DNA of 64,000 nt from Delphinus delphis (GCF_949987515.2 NC_082683.1:122164582-122228581); one strand, 5' to 3'; positions 47,239-59,250 are shown, counted from the first letter of the stretch. The notes: a model not told the origin generated them from the sequence alone. A program made the numbers and translations.

Positions 47239-47439
47239 CTGATATTATTTCTTTGTTGAGTCTTGCTCTCATGAGGTCCTGTGATGGAGACAGGTTGTGT
47301 TTGGGAATTTCATGGCTGAAGACCTGGCCTTTTTTGCTAGTGGGATCTGAGATAGTGCTGTTGGAATTGCTTAAGATCTCTAAGGTCTTTTAGACGTGTG
47401 TCTCAATTTTTTAAATCAATAAAAACGTTTGAATGTATA

Positions 47440-47442
<3 letters not shown>

Positions 47443-47470
<28 letters not shown>
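47443..47470. repeat. (TG)14 microsatellite
   Basis: An uninterrupted TG run in intronic DNA. Confidence 0.97.
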
Positions 47471-47473
<3 letters not shown>

Positions 47474-47995
47474 ATGTGCTTTCTTGTCCATTAAACTTTT
47501 TATCATTAAAGCATTTGATCATCTTGTTATTGTAATGTGTCATGTATCTGAATATGCAAATTATGTAAGTATAATCAATGTAATTAAAAACAAAAATAGG
47601 GGTAATGAAAAGATAAGAAAAATGAGATAAACACTTAAAATTGTGGTTTCTTTAGCAGTATAAAGACTTTTGGTTCTTACTGAATGTTTTATTTTTAAAA
47701 ATCTTATTTCAAATGTGGTGATTCATGAATCTTGGATGATCTTGGTGATATTACTCTTAGTGATAATATAAGGCTGAAAGTTTGGTTCTAAGTTAAGTAT
47801 CATGAATCTTGATTTCATGACTGTATTTTAAAAAGTTATTCCCCAAAATGATCCAAGTACAGGAAACTCATCCTTTGCAGTATTTATAAAATCATGAGAG
47901 TCCCATCCCCCTATTATGCAGCTAGAAAATTTTCATCGTCCTTGTTGTCCATCAGCTGTTTTTGCAAACCAAGATGCTCCATTTAATGTTTTCTT

Positions 47996-48105
47996 TCTTT
48001 TTTTTTATACAGCAGGTTCTTATTAGTTATCCATTTTATACATATTAGTGTATATATGTCAATCCCAGTCTCCCAGTTCATCCCACCACCACCATCCCGT
48101 GTGAT
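47996..48105 (-). mobile_element. L1 3'UTR fragment, antisense
   Basis: TACAGCAGGTTCTTATTAGTTATCC and ATGTCAATCCCAGTCTCCCAG are reverse-complement L1 3'UTR sequence. A T-run is at its left. Confidence 0.75.
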
Positions 48106-49989
48106 CACACATTTCATTTTGGTGGAGCATTCATTTTCACAATAATAGTGACAGAAGATTCTACCACTTGCTTTTTGTATGACTTGTGGCACATTACTGT
48201 AGAGCTTTGGTAAGGTAAGAATTTTGCCTGGTACATACATGGTAGAAGCATAAGAATTTTGTGTGTGTGTTGTTGAAGTTGAGTTGTGCTTCTTTATTGC
48301 TTTAATGAGGCTGGAAGTATGCTGTCTGGTCTGATATCCATACCTCCCTTCCCCTCAGCTGAAGAGCTGTTTTGTCATATCTCAGCAAACATCCTCTGTT
48401 TGTTTGCCTGTCCTGTAGGCAGTCCGGAGTTCTGCAGTTGTCTGTAGGATTGCCTCCTCCCGCATGGTGGAGGGTGAGCTCTGTCTCTGTGCAGGTTGGT
48501 AGTCTCTCTCAGGCTCTACACAGAGCTTGTAGTAGAATGGGATGCTAAGAGTGCTGACCTGTGATTTTGGACTATGGTCTTTAAACATGTTTGCATCCAT
48601 TTCTGCTAAGAGAATTTTGGAGAATTCTTTATCCCTGTCACATGGTTTTGACATCAGTTTCTTTTATCACATGAGTAAAGAGTAGCAAAATATGTAATTT
48701 CTGATATAGTGTAAATGTTGACGTTTTAAAATAATTGTTTCCTTCTCTTAAATGTGCTCTAAATACTGTAATAATTTGACCTATTACCATCCATTTAAGA
48801 AATACATGAATAAGCTCTTCATTGAATCAGAAATGTTAATTTTTCATTTTTTTCTCCTTGAAATCTTATTTCAATTCCACTTCCTCCACAAAATGTTAAT
48901 TTGTTTTTGTGCTTGAAAATTTTTTATCGATCACTCTGTCATCCTTCTGCAACAGAAATATGTATGTACATTGGAATGATCTTTATTTCCTGTTCTCATA
49001 AGTCTCTTCAGTGTTAATTTCCTTTGGATTGCATCAGTATGGTTATTAGCATAAATTAATCAGATCAAGTAGATATACATTTTGGTAAGTAATTAGACAC
49101 AAAAGGTAGAATTATGTTGGAAAGCAACTTGATGAGACAGGTGGAGCTCCCCCACCCAATTACTTCATGTATTGGGGGATGATTACTACTTAATGCTAGA
49201 ATAAGATGTTTTGCTTGTTTAGATGTAAACTTTGAGAAACCTTGTTGACGTAAGTAGATGGGAATGGAAGAACTTTTGTTATATCAAGGTCACCCAGTTT
49301 TCATCTTTCTATTTATATGTCAGAACCTGATGTGTATTTATGAATCAGCCAGCTTGCCACCCACCTCCCTTTAATTTTATCGAAAGCAGAAAACTGGAAA
49401 CCTCCAGAATTGTAAAAGCATTTGTTACCCACTCGTTGGGTCATTCACTTTTTAGTAACGGCACTAGTATCTCAAATCAGTGTATGGCCACTAATTTAGG
49501 AAACTTGCATTCCGGTCCAACTTTGCCAGTTACTTATTAGGTATATTCATCTATAGAAGAGGGTCCTTTCAGCTCTTAGCGTTTCACAATTCCACAGCTT
49601 GCCCTGAGTATCCTATAATTGTTTTCTCACTACCGGTCACACAGATCAAGTACTTTTCAAACCTTCAACTCCGAACCTCTATGACGCGGTTGGCATTTGT
49701 CATCTTTTGGTGGGGTTCTGAGGCACTGTCATCTCTTGGCCCTTGCCAACATCCACCTGAACTGGATTTCTCGTAGGTCCTGGGGCCCTGTGTGCTTCCT
49801 CTCACAGATAGATGTTGCTTCTTTTCCCTAGAGTTCCTTCCTCCCTGCATCCTCCTTCCTTTTCCTTACCCGGATAGCCCCTGCTCATCTTTCCGTTGGT
49901 GTCTCTGTCTCCTAGGCAGCCCTCCTAGGCTGGCATGATTGAGTGTCCCTCTGCTGTGCTGCTAAAGTGTCCTACCAGACCTCCGTTGT
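48106..49989. other. Intronic DNA, no feature seen
   Basis: Mostly unique AT-rich sequence. I see no exon and no named repeat. Confidence 0.4.
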
Positions 49990-50155
49990 AGAATTCTCCC
50001 CCACCCAGGGCGGTCCTTGCTTCTTTAGTCTGTCTTCCTCTCTAGACGGAGCTCTCAGCATCAGGGACTATGTTTACCTCACTGTTGCCTGAGTGAGGCT
50101 CACACGTGGGCTAACAACAGTCTATGTGAGTTCTCAGTAAGTGTTTGTTAAATAA
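49990..50155 (+). repeat. L2 LINE 3' end
   Basis: CTTCCTCTCTAGACGGAGCTC.., ATCAGGGACTATGTTTACC and a final TCAGTAAGTGTTTGTTAAATAA match the L2 3' end. Confidence 0.6.
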
Positions 50156-50284
50156 CCAAACATTAAGGACTCATCTGTAACTCCCTGACATCTTCACTTA
50201 GATGTATAACAGGAATCTCAATACGTCCAATATTTAAGTCCTGCGCTTCCCTCAAATGTGCTCAACCTGTAGCCTTCCCCATCT

Positions 50285-51062
50285 TAGTTGATGACATTTT
50301 CAGCCTTCTAGTTGCTCAGGCCTAAGACTTTGGAGCCATTCTTGACTCCTCTTATGTTCACTTGTATCCAATCCATTAAGGAATCTTGTAGACCCTACCT
50401 CCTTACCTACATGTCCACAATCTGACCACTTTTCATCTCCACTGCTTCCACTCTGATCCAAGCCACCAGCATCTCTCAGCTGGGTCACTGCAGTAGAATC
50501 CTGACTCATCTCCCTGATCTACTCTTGTCTTCTGTCTATACTCTGTTCTCATCGTAGCAGCCAGAGTGATTCTGTTAAAATGAAGGAAGGTTGGGCTTCC
50601 CTAGTGGTGCAGTGGTTGAGAGTCCGCCTGCCGATGCTGGGGACACGGGTTCGTGCCCCGGTCCAGGAAGATCCCACATGCCGCGGAGCGGCTGGGCCCA
50701 TGAGCCATGGCCGCTGAGCCTGCGTGTCCGGAGCCTGTGCTCCGCAACAGGAGAGGCCACAGCAGTGAGAGGCCCGTGTACCGCAAAAAAAAAAAAAAAA
50801 AAAAAAATGAAGGAAGGTTGGTTAGCAGTTTCCCTGCTTCTGCTCACAACCTTGCAGTAGCTTCCCATTTTACTCTCAATAAAAGCCAAAGTCCTTACAA
50901 AGATCCACAGGGTCCTACAAATGGGCCTTTGCATTGGCTGTTCATTCTGTGGGGACAGCACTTCCTTCAGACATCGGAATAGTTAACTCTCTCACCTCCT
51001 TGGTCACCTTATTTAGAATTGCACCCAGTAGACACTCTAATATTTGTTGAATCAATGGATGA
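50285..51062 (+). repeat. L2 LINE, split by a SINE
   Basis: A well-preserved L2 3' region: CCACTCTGATCCAAGCCACC, TAGCAGCCAGAGTGATTCTG, [SINE], CTTCCCATTTTACTCTCAATAAAAGCC, GGGCCTTTGCATTGGCTG, ending in AATATTTGTTGAATCAATGG at about 51057. Confidence 0.8.
50594..50803 (+). mobile_element. CHR SINE (short cetacean form) inside L2
   Basis: Starts GGGCTTCCCTAGTGGTGCAG and ends in a pure A-run. A perfect 17-bp duplication, AAAATGAAGGAAGGTTG, lies at 50577-50593 and 50804-50820. Confidence 0.96.
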
Positions 51063-52103
51063 AGAGTGCGTTATTTCCTTGCTCAGTTATCCCTTCTAAT
51101 ACTAGTTTTCAGCACTTAAACCCAGTTGCTTTGGCTGTTGCTGGGAGATCACTGTCCCTTTGCTGGTCACATTTGTACTTCCTCTTGGACATCACTTTAC
51201 CAGGATAGGATTGTGGGCACATTGCCAACCACAGAGCTCGGCGTCAGTGTACATTCTAGATGGCTTCGGTGCCTGTTTAATGGCGCGTTTAAAAAATATA
51301 TAATGAACGTTAATATCTCGCTGTCAAATTCATATTAGGGATGCCACCTAATTTTGTTTAATGAAATGCTTGTTGATATGAACTAGATTTTTACTTTAAC
51401 TCAAGAAATGCTAGAAGAGTAGATCTTTTAAACCAAAACGATTATCTTCTCTATCTTAGAGGAAGGTAGATGCATCATCTTTTGAGAAAAACTCTCTCTG
51501 CTTTGGGCAGCTTGCATTCCTCTGAATATAGGCCTTTCATAGCATGGATTGGAGTTGCAGAAGTGCTGAGCAGAGCCATAGGGTGGGAAAACATGGTAGC
51601 TTTTTAGGTTCTTTTGAGTTTAGAGTGGCTTGTAGGCAACAGAGTATGTCCTTACTGAATCAGAGAGATTCGACATGACAGACACTGTCCAAAGCTATGT
51701 GTGTAATTCTGTATTGTCCCATTGGGGTTATTAGTGTTCTTCCTTTCATCAACACAGATGAGACATAATTATATGTATTACAAACTTTAGTTTCTGCTGT
51801 AAAACAGCAGTGTTAAGATCTGAGATGCTACTATTTAAAATGTTTTCTCTTTTTCGACAAAAGAAATGCAGATACTTTGTAAACTGAAACAGTTGAGGTC
51901 TTCACTGCTCTAGTAAATTTATGATAGGACTGATAATAAGTAGTTCTGCGCAGGAATAGAACTTGGAACCCGGGGCAAATACCCAGGAGCCACGGGTAGC
52001 CTGCCGCATCTGTGCAGCTCATGAGTTAGCACCTCTACCAACAGGTGCACTGGAATCAGCCTGGCATTTATCAAAGCAGCTGTGGTATGACTGCCCTTTG
52101 TCT
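51063..52103. other. Intronic DNA, no feature seen
   Basis: Unique sequence without a recognisable exon or repeat. Confidence 0.4.
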
Positions 52104-52118
52104 CAGTGGAAGGTTTCT

Positions 52119-52472
52119 TTTCTTTTCTTTTTTTTTAATTTTTATTTTTTTGGCTGTGTTGGGTCTTCATTGCTGCTCGGGGTCTTTCTCTAGTTGCAGC
52201 GGGTGGGGGCTATTCTTCCTTGTAGTGCGTGGGCTTCTCATTGTGGTGGCTTCTCCTGTTGCGGAACACGGGCTCCAGGCGCACGGGCTTCAGTAGTTGC
52301 AGCACACAGGTTCAGTAGTTGCAGCATGTGTGCTCTAGAGCGCAGTCTCAGTAGTTGCGGCGCACGGGCTTAGTTGCTCCGCGGCATGTGGGATCTTCCC
52401 GGACCAGGGATCAAACCCGTGTCCCCTGCATTGGCAGGCAGATTCTTAACCACTGCACCAGCAGGGAAGTCC
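52119..52472 (-). mobile_element. CHR SINE (long form), antisense
   Basis: From a TTTTC-rich tail through TTTGGCTGTGTTGGGTC to CAGCAGGGAAGTCC. A 15-bp duplication with one mismatch lies at 52104-52118 and 52473-52487 (CAGTGGAAGGTTTCT / CAGTGGAGGGTTTCT). Confidence 0.94.
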
Positions 52473-52651
52473 CAGTGGAGGGTTTCTGAGGACCTGTTTC
52501 TGTTGTATGGTGTATTGGTTGTCTGCGCAAACTTTCTCCAGAATTTCTCCAGTAGTTGAGTTTGGTGAGGAGATTGGTTAAGAGCCCTACTGTTTCAGGT
52601 GGGCTGCATTTCCTGGGGACCTGTTGATTTTTCTAATGAGCTAAAACATGC

Positions 52652-53178
52652 ATTAAAAGTTTATTTTATTTTATTTTATTGAAGTACAGTTGATTCACAA
52701 TGTTGTGTTAATTTCTGCTGTACAGCCAAGTGATTCATTTATACATATATTTATACATTCTTTTTCATATTGTTTTCCATTATGGTTTGTCACAGGATAT
52801 TGAATAGAGTTCCCTGTGCTATACAGTCAGACCTTGTTGCTTATTCATTCTATATATAATAGTTTGCATCTGTTGATCTCAAATTCCCAATCTTTCCTCC
52901 CCCCCACCCCCCCTTGGCAACCACAGGTCTATTCTCTGTGACTTTGAGTCTGTTTCTGTTTCATAGATAAGTTCATTTGTGTCATATTTTAGATTCCACA
53001 TGTAAATGATATCATATGGTATTTGTCTTTGTCTGACTTCACTTAGCATGATAATCTCTAGGTCCATCCATGTTGCTGCAAATGGCATTATTTCATTCTT
53101 TTTTATGGATGAGTAGTATTCCATTGTATATTCGTACCACATCTTTATTTATTCATATGTCGATAGACGTTTAGGTTG
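52652..53178 (-). mobile_element. 5'-truncated L1, antisense
   Basis: L1 ORF2 C-terminus and 3'UTR on the - strand. The last codons read [19 protein letters not shown] (53142 to 52879 frame). The tail lies toward 52652 (TTATT repeats). A perfect 10-bp duplication, TAAAACATGC, lies at 52642-52651 and 53179-53188. Confidence 0.93.
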
Positions 53179-53244
53179 TAAAACATGCTATTTTAATTAG
53201 TCAGTGGCTTCATTTTCCTCTACCCCCCTTGTAGAGAAAGTAAA

Positions 53245-53440
53245 AAATTTTTTTAATATTTACTTATTAATTAATTTATTTTGGTGGTTCTGGGTCTTAG
53301 TTGCGGTGTGCGGGCTCCTTAGTTGCCACACATGGACTCCTTAGCTGTGGCATGCATGTGGGATCTAGTTCCCTGACCAGGACCGGGCCCCCTGCATTGG
53401 GAGCATGGAGTCTTAACCACTGCACCACCAGGGAAGTCCT
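53245..53440 (-). mobile_element. tRNA-type SINE (CHR-related), antisense
   Basis: Ends in CCACTGCACCACCAGGGAAGTCCT and contains GATCTAGTTCCCTGACCAGG. A perfect 11-bp duplication, GAGAAAGTAAA, lies at 53234-53244 and 53441-53451. Confidence 0.93.
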
Positions 53441-53789
53441 GAGAAAGTAAACCTCTGAAAGCATAAGTAGCAGACGACGGAGTGATACATAGCAATTGAA
53501 TAAGGGGCAGTGAGTATTCTTCTGAAGGCATTGCAGGCAGAGCCCTCCTTGTGTGACTCTGGAGGACACAAGCTAGAGGCTGTGCTGGATTGACCATTTG
53601 GGTTCTGGAGGGACACGATCACGGGACGTCCTGCTGGAAGTGGAAAAGCTTGTTTTGTACATCTGAGAAGAGCTAATCCCCAGCCTGCCATGAGGCTCCT
53701 TTTGCAGGTCTTTGTGGGGTTCAAGGTCTTGGTGTGATAGAATCAAAGCTTTATGATGTCTCTCCTTGCAGCAGGGATTGCAGTAGATC

Positions 53790-53990
53790 TCCAGTAGGTC
53801 CAGACAGCTCGATGGGCTTTGGAGTCAGCGTGCTTGTGTTAACGTCCCAGTTCCACCACTCTTCATCTGTTTCTTCTGAACCCCTTTCTCCATCTGTGAA
53901 AAGGAGGTCATGTCTCGTTTGGAGAGTTGCTAGGATTCCATGGGAAGGAGCAGAAGTACATACATCGCAGGGAGTCTACAGGGGACCTGT
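53790..53990 (+). repeat. MIR SINE
   Basis: GGGCTTTGGAGTCAGCGTGC.., CCAGTTCCACCACTCTTCATC and TTCTCCATCTGTGAAAAGG follow the MIR consensus in the forward direction. Confidence 0.65.
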
Positions 53991-54367
53991 TCGCCTGCAC
54001 CGTGGTTCCTGCTCTGCAGCAGCCGTGCTGTCACTGCAGGCTCTTTGGCCATCCTGCTGACACTTCTGACCAGCACGGCTCCCTGAGCACATGAGCCTGG
54101 TGCTGTCCAGGCGTTGCGGTGTTGATAGTGATGAGGACCCCTTTGGGCATTGTGATTCCTACCTGCTAACCGTGGTGCTGTCTCCTTGAGGCCATGGCCT
54201 GTCCTCTTTGCTGATAAGGCCATGACTAGTCAGACGTTGACTTCTCAGTGTTCTTTTTCTCATCCCCAACTTGCTGGAGGCCTTAGCGATCCTGTTCTGT
54301 AGCTGTTAAGATGGACTTGTTTTATAAAGTGTAGTTATGGGGGAAAAAAAGCAATTAATTAACATAC

Positions 54368-54492
54368 CTTTTTTTTTTTTGGCTGTGCCACGTGGCTTGT
54401 GGGAACTTAGTTCCCTGACCAGGGATCAAACCTGCGCCCCCAGAAATAGAAGCATGGAGTCCTAACTGCTGGACCGCCTGCCAGGGAATTCC
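54368..54492 (-). mobile_element. Short tRNA-type SINE, antisense
   Basis: From a T-run through GGCTGTGCCACGTGGCTTGTGG and TTAGTTCCCTGACCAGGGATC to CGCCTGCCAGGGAATTCC. It abuts the next SINE, whose target site is right at its end. Confidence 0.85.
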
Positions 54493-54508
54493 CTAACGTT
54501 ACTTTCTT

Positions 54509-54711
54509 TTATTTCTTTTGCGGTACGCGGGCCTCTCACTGTTGTGGCCTCTCCCATTGCGGAGCACAGGCTCCCGACGCGCAGGCTCAGCGGCCATGGC
54601 TCACGGGCCCAGCCGCTCCGCGGCATGTGGGATCTTCCCGGACCGGGGCACGAACCCGTGTCCCCAGCATCGGCAGGCGGACTCTCAACCACTGCGCCAC
54701 CAGGGAAGCCC
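54509..54711 (-). mobile_element. CHR SINE (short form), antisense
   Basis: From TTTTGCGGTACGCGGGCC to CACCAGGGAAGCCC. A 16-bp duplication with one mismatch lies at 54493-54508 and 54712-54727 (CTAACGTTACTTTCTT / CTAACATTACTTTCTT). Confidence 0.95.
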
Positions 54712-55079
54712 CTAACATTACTTTCTTAAAAAAAAACCAAAAACCCTTTTAATTAAAAATACAACATACAGGAATGGGTGTAAATTACAAGTGTGTGGTT
54801 CAGTGAATTAATCACAAAGTGACTGCACCTGTGTAGGTACTCGCCCAAGTTAAGAAATATATTGTGACCAGCATCACTGCAAGTCCCTTGCCATCACTAC
54901 CCTCCTCTCAATTGTCTCTTGATTGTCTGCTAGATGCGAGGCAGTGTTTCATAGCTGTAGAGTTACCATGTATGACTTGTGGGACTCTAGGAACTTGGTC
55001 TAGTATAGGAGATACATGCATATGAAAATAAAGCCACTGAAGCTTTCACCCTTGTCTGCCTCTGAGAGAAAAGGTCGTG

Positions 55080-55210
55080 TCTTCCATTCATTGGTTCATT
55101 CTGTAAATATTTATTGATTTCTGACAAAGGGCCAGGCACGCTGTTAAGTACTGGGACCACACAACAGTGATTAGATAAAGCCCTTGACCTCGTGGGGCTC
55201 ACATGTCTAG
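55080..55210 (-). repeat. L2 LINE 3' end, antisense
   Basis: CATTCATTGGTTCATTCTG, AAATATTTATTGATTTCTG and GGGCCAGGCACGCTGTTAAG are the reverse-complement L2 end. Confidence 0.7.
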
Positions 55211-55360
55211 GTCTGACTCATGGGTGCTAACCTACTACCCAACCACGTGGTAGGTGTTTAATAAATGTCTTCCAAACCCAACTAAATATAATCCCTGTAC
55301 TCTTCTCCTATGGCATTTACCCTTTTGTAGTACTGTGCTCAGCTGTTAGACCTCTGACTT

Positions 55361-55821
55361 TTTTCCCCCGTATTTTAAAACATTTTTATTTATTTATTTT
55401 TGAGATATAGTTGACTTATAGTATTATATTAGATCAGCTGTACAATATAGCAATTCAAAATTTTTGTAGACTATACTCCATTTATAGTTACTGTAAAATA
55501 TTGGCTATAATCCCTGTGCTGTACAACGTATCCTCGAAGCTTATTTATTCTATTCATAGCAGTTGGTACCTCTTAATACTCTACCCCTATCTTATCGCTT
55601 ATCTTACCTCTTAATACTCTACCCCTATCTTATCGCTCCCCGCTTCCCTCTCCCCACTGGTAACCACTAGTTTGTTCTCTCTATCTGTGAGTCTGTGGGT
55701 TTTTTTCTGTTATATTCACTAGTTTGTCTTATTTTTTAGATTCGACATATAAGTGATAACATACAGTATTTGTCTTTCTCTAACTTATTTCACTAAGCAT
55801 GATACCCTCCAGGTCCATCCA
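55361..55821 (-). mobile_element. 5'-truncated L1 with an internal duplication, antisense
   Basis: L1 3'UTR and the last part of ORF2 on the - strand, with its tail toward 55361. A perfect 13-bp duplication, AGACCTCTGACTT, lies at 55348-55360 and 55822-55834. Within it a 38-bp period is tandemly repeated (55567-55604 and 55605-55637, starting TACCTCTTAATACTC). Confidence 0.92.
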
Positions 55822-56126
55822 AGACCTCTGACTTCCAGATTCCAGGATCCTGGAATGCAGGTTGTCCATCTTTGTATTCCTAGTCTCTTGCATAGAAAGG
55901 ACTTCGGTCTGATTATTGAAGGTGTGACAAGTGCCGAATAAATGGTACAGTCAGCAAGTGTTGTCAGAAGTTAAGAGGAGTTGGAGAATGTTAACGGCTA
56001 TGGTAAAGCTTTTCTTGCTAAAGTCACCAATAATCACCTAGTCCCTAAAGGCCCGTTAAAGCTGTTGATTCCTTAGTTTACTCTTCTGTAACAATTGACA
56101 ATGACCAATTCCTCTGACGAAAGTTT

Positions 56127-56488
56127 CTTTTTTTAATTAATTTATTTTTTTACTTTTGACTGCGTTGGGTCTTTGTTGCTGCACGCGGGCTTTCTCTCTA
56201 GTTGCCGCGAGCGGGGGCTGCTCTTGGTTGCGGTGAGCAGGCTTATCATTGATCGAGGTGGCTTGTCTTGTTGCAGAGCACGGGCTCTAGGTGTGCGAGC
56301 TCAGTAGTTGTGGCACGTGGGCTCAGTAGTCATGGCTCGCGGGCTCTAGAGCGCAGGCTCAGTAGTCGTGGCACATGGGCTTAGTTGCTCTGAGGCATGT
56401 GGGATCTTCGCAGACCAGGGTATGAACCCGTGTCCCCTGCATTGGCAGGCGGATTCTTAACCACTGCGCCACCAAGGAAGTCCCTGGG
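56127..56488 (-). mobile_element. CHR SINE (long form), antisense
   Basis: From TTTTTTAATTAATTTATT through GACTGCGTTGGGTC to CACCAAGGAAGTCCC. A short duplication, GAAAGTTT, lies at 56119-56126 and 56489-56496. Confidence 0.92.
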
Positions 56489-56989
56489 GAAAGTTTTTAG
56501 ATTTTACCACTCTAGGCTGACTTTCTTCCTGTCTCGTGGTTCTTCCATTTCTGAGGGTTTTTTCTGCCTGTGAATGTGTCATGCCTCAGAACCCCCTCCT
56601 TAGCTCACTGGTTTGTACCCTCTGCATACTCTGTATCCTCCATTTGTTGGTGACTCCCAGGTGATTTCTTGCCCTGAGCCTGTTCCTGGGTTCCTTTCCC
56701 ACTTATCCAGCTGTCTCCTGGGCATTGCCCTTTGATGTTCACGAACTAAGTTTATTCAGGACTAGACACCTAGTCACTAGTACCCAGTCTCAACTGCTTC
56801 CAGCCACAGGTGCTGCACTACCCGTATTTTCCCTCCGCAGAAATGCATGGGAAAGAAACCTCAAGTCATCTCTCTCCAGCGCTCCTCCATCCTCCCACAC
56901 CCTTCCTGGCTCCTGGGGTCCCACCAGTTCTACTTGCTGAATTTCCCTTGGAATTACCCCCACCCTCCCTCGCCTGCATCCATCATTTC

Positions 56990-57470
56990 TTGCCTGGATA
57001 ACTCTCCAGTGGTTGACTTCCCAGCCGCCAATCTGGACTTCTTTCAAGACATTCTCCACACTGTTGCTAGAGTGATCATGCCTGTCACTCCCCAAAAATG
57101 CTTTAGTGGCTCTTCTTTGCCTTCAGTCTTGCTGTCAGCATTGCCTCCCACCTAAGCAATGGTTTAGTCTCTCCAGGCTTACTTCCTGTTTCTCCCCATA
57201 CATACACCATGCCTGTCCTTTCCAACCCAGATGTCAGCTTCCAGTTCCCAGATCTTGGACGGCTCACCTCCACACCTCCGGACGTGTGGCTGCTCCTTCT
57301 TCACATGTTGTCCCCTCCCCTTTTGTCCGGTCCCTTCAAAGCCCTGGGAGGTGTTCTCTGGCCGTCCACTGTGCTCTGAATTGAGGTTCCCATCCTGTGT
57401 TCTCCTCCCTCTAGCACGCTGTTCGCTGTTTGCTTATTTTTCTTCCCAGCAGACTGAGTTTTAAGAGCAA
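56990..57470 (+). repeat. L2 LINE, diverged
   Basis: TGCCTGGATAACTCTCCAG, CACTGTTGCTAGAGTGATCATG and later AGACTGAGTTTTAAGAGCAATGTC keep the L2 3' order, with heavy divergence. No frame. Confidence 0.5.
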
Positions 57471-57768
57471 TGTCTTTCATCTCTACTATACCTAGAATAT
57501 CATAGGTATGAGGGTTTTCTTTGTTTTTGTTTGTTTTGTTTTTTGCTTTTTGTTTTGCTACGAGTGTAGGGTTGAGTTATGTATGGGTTCACCTGGATAA
57601 TTTTTTTTTTCATTCTAACATCAGAATTTGAGATCTGAAAAGTTAATCTCACATATATATAGTTCTTGGTTGGTGTGGCACAGATGTTCATGGCAGTTGC
57701 TCTCTGCAGAGCTGAACATTAAACTAGTGTTGGTAGGAAGTATACTAGCAGGAGGCACACTTGTTGAT

Positions 57769-58103
57769 TTTTTTTTAATAATTTATAGGCAGGCCTTTTT
57801 TAAAAAAAATTAATTTTTTGCTGCATTGGGTCTTCAACGCTGCGTGCGGGCTTTCTCTAGTTGCGGTGAGCTGGGGGCTACTCTTCGTTGGGGTGTGTGA
57901 GCTTCTAATTGCGGTGGCTTCTCTTGTTGCGGAGCACGGGCTCTAGGCATGTGGGCTCAGTAGTTGTGGCTCACAGGCTCAGTAGTTGTGGTGCACGGCC
58001 TTAGTCACTCTGCGGCATGTGGGATCTTCCCAGACCAGTTATCGAACCCGTGTTCCCTGTATTGCCAGGTGGATTCTTAACCACTGCACCACCTGGGAAG
58101 TCC
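57769..58103 (-). mobile_element. CHR SINE (long form), antisense
   Basis: Body from TTTTTGCTGCATTGGGTC to CACCTGGGAAGTCC. The tail on the left contains an insert (TTTATAGGCAGGCC). A perfect 13-bp duplication, CACACTTGTTGAT, lies at 57756-57768 and 58104-58116. Confidence 0.94.
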
Positions 58104-58261
58104 CACACTTGTTGATGTTGCTTCCGGTTTAACCTCTGCCGTGCCTGTCATGTGTGTGTAGGTGTGTGAAAGGAGAGCAGGCATGGGGATGGCAGATGGA
58201 CTGGGCACTGATGTTTTAGACCATGGGACTAGTGCAGAAAACTTTGTCAAAAGTTATTATA

Positions 58262-58466
58262 GGGCTTCCCTGGTGGCGCAGTGTTTGAGAGTCCGCCTGC
58301 CGATGCAGGGGACACGGGTTCGTGACCCGATCCGGGAAGATCCCACATGCTGCGGAGCGGCTGGGCCCTTGAGCCATGGCCGCTGAGCCTGCGCGTCCGG
58401 AGCCTGTGCTCCGCAACGGGAGAGGCCGCGACAGTGAGAGACCCACGTACCGCAAAAAAAAAAAAT
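58262..58466 (+). mobile_element. CHR SINE (short cetacean form)
   Basis: Starts GGGCTTCCCTGGTGGCGCAG and ends CGTACCGC plus an A-run. A 10-bp duplication, AGTTATTATA, lies at 58252-58261 and 58467-58476. Confidence 0.95.
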
Positions 58467-58619
58467 AGTTATTATACATGAGTGTGAAAAAAAGTCAGCT
58501 TTAAATGAACCCTGTATTTATAGGAAAAACCATTGCTTTTCTATTGAGTTCCTAGGTAGATATTTCAATTTCAAGAAGTTGTTGGGTCACTGGTGTTTTG
58601 AGGGGTGGCACAGTCTTTT

Positions 58620-58791
58620 TTAAAATTATTTTATTTTTTTATTTTATTTTATTATTATTTCCAGCCACAGCCCACGGCTTGCAGGATCTTAGTTCCCCGA
58701 CGAGGGGTCAAACCCATGCCCCCTGCAATAAAAGCATGGAGTCCTAATCACTGGACTGCCAGGGAATTCCCTGACCACCAGGGAATTCCCA
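58620..58791 (-). mobile_element. Short tRNA-type SINE with doubled end, antisense
   Basis: Body from CCAGCCACAGCCCACGGC to CTGCCAGGGAATTCC, followed by a second CCAGGGAATTCCC, so its terminal ~16 bp is repeated. A perfect 13-bp duplication, GGCACAGTCTTTT, lies at 58607-58619 and 58792-58804. Confidence 0.92.
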
Positions 58792-59009
58792 GGCACAGTC
58801 TTTTAATTTATTAGAAAGTACAACTTTTATCATCTTTTGCCACTTCTTTTTTTTCTTAATCCGAAATAACACATGCTCTTGTGAAACATCAGCATGACAT
58901 GTTGGAGTGCCTGCAGTCACTCTATTCCACTGCCTTATTTTATTTTACTTGCATCGCTTTCTGAAATTATTTGTACGTATGTTGATTTTCTATTTCTTTT
59001 CAAAATACT

Positions 59010-59250
59010 TTTAAAAATAATAGCTAATATTTTTCTGAGCACTGACTGTGTACTGTTCCAAGTGTTATATATTTATTAACTCCTTAAATCCTTCTAAGAA
59101 CCCCGAGAGATACGTTACTGCAATTATCCCCGATTTCCAGATGAGGAGATTGTAGTACAGAGACGTTAAGTAACTGTCTCAAGTCCGTAAGCACTATGTG
59201 GTAGCAATGGAATTTAAATCCAAGCAGTTTGGCTCCAGAGTCCAAGACCC
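59010..59250 (-). repeat. MIR SINE
   Basis: A good full-length MIR in reverse: GAGCACTGACTGTGTACTG, CCAGATGAGGAGATTGTAG and TTAAGTAACTGTCTCAAG, ending in GGCTCCAGAGTCCAAG. Confidence 0.85.
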
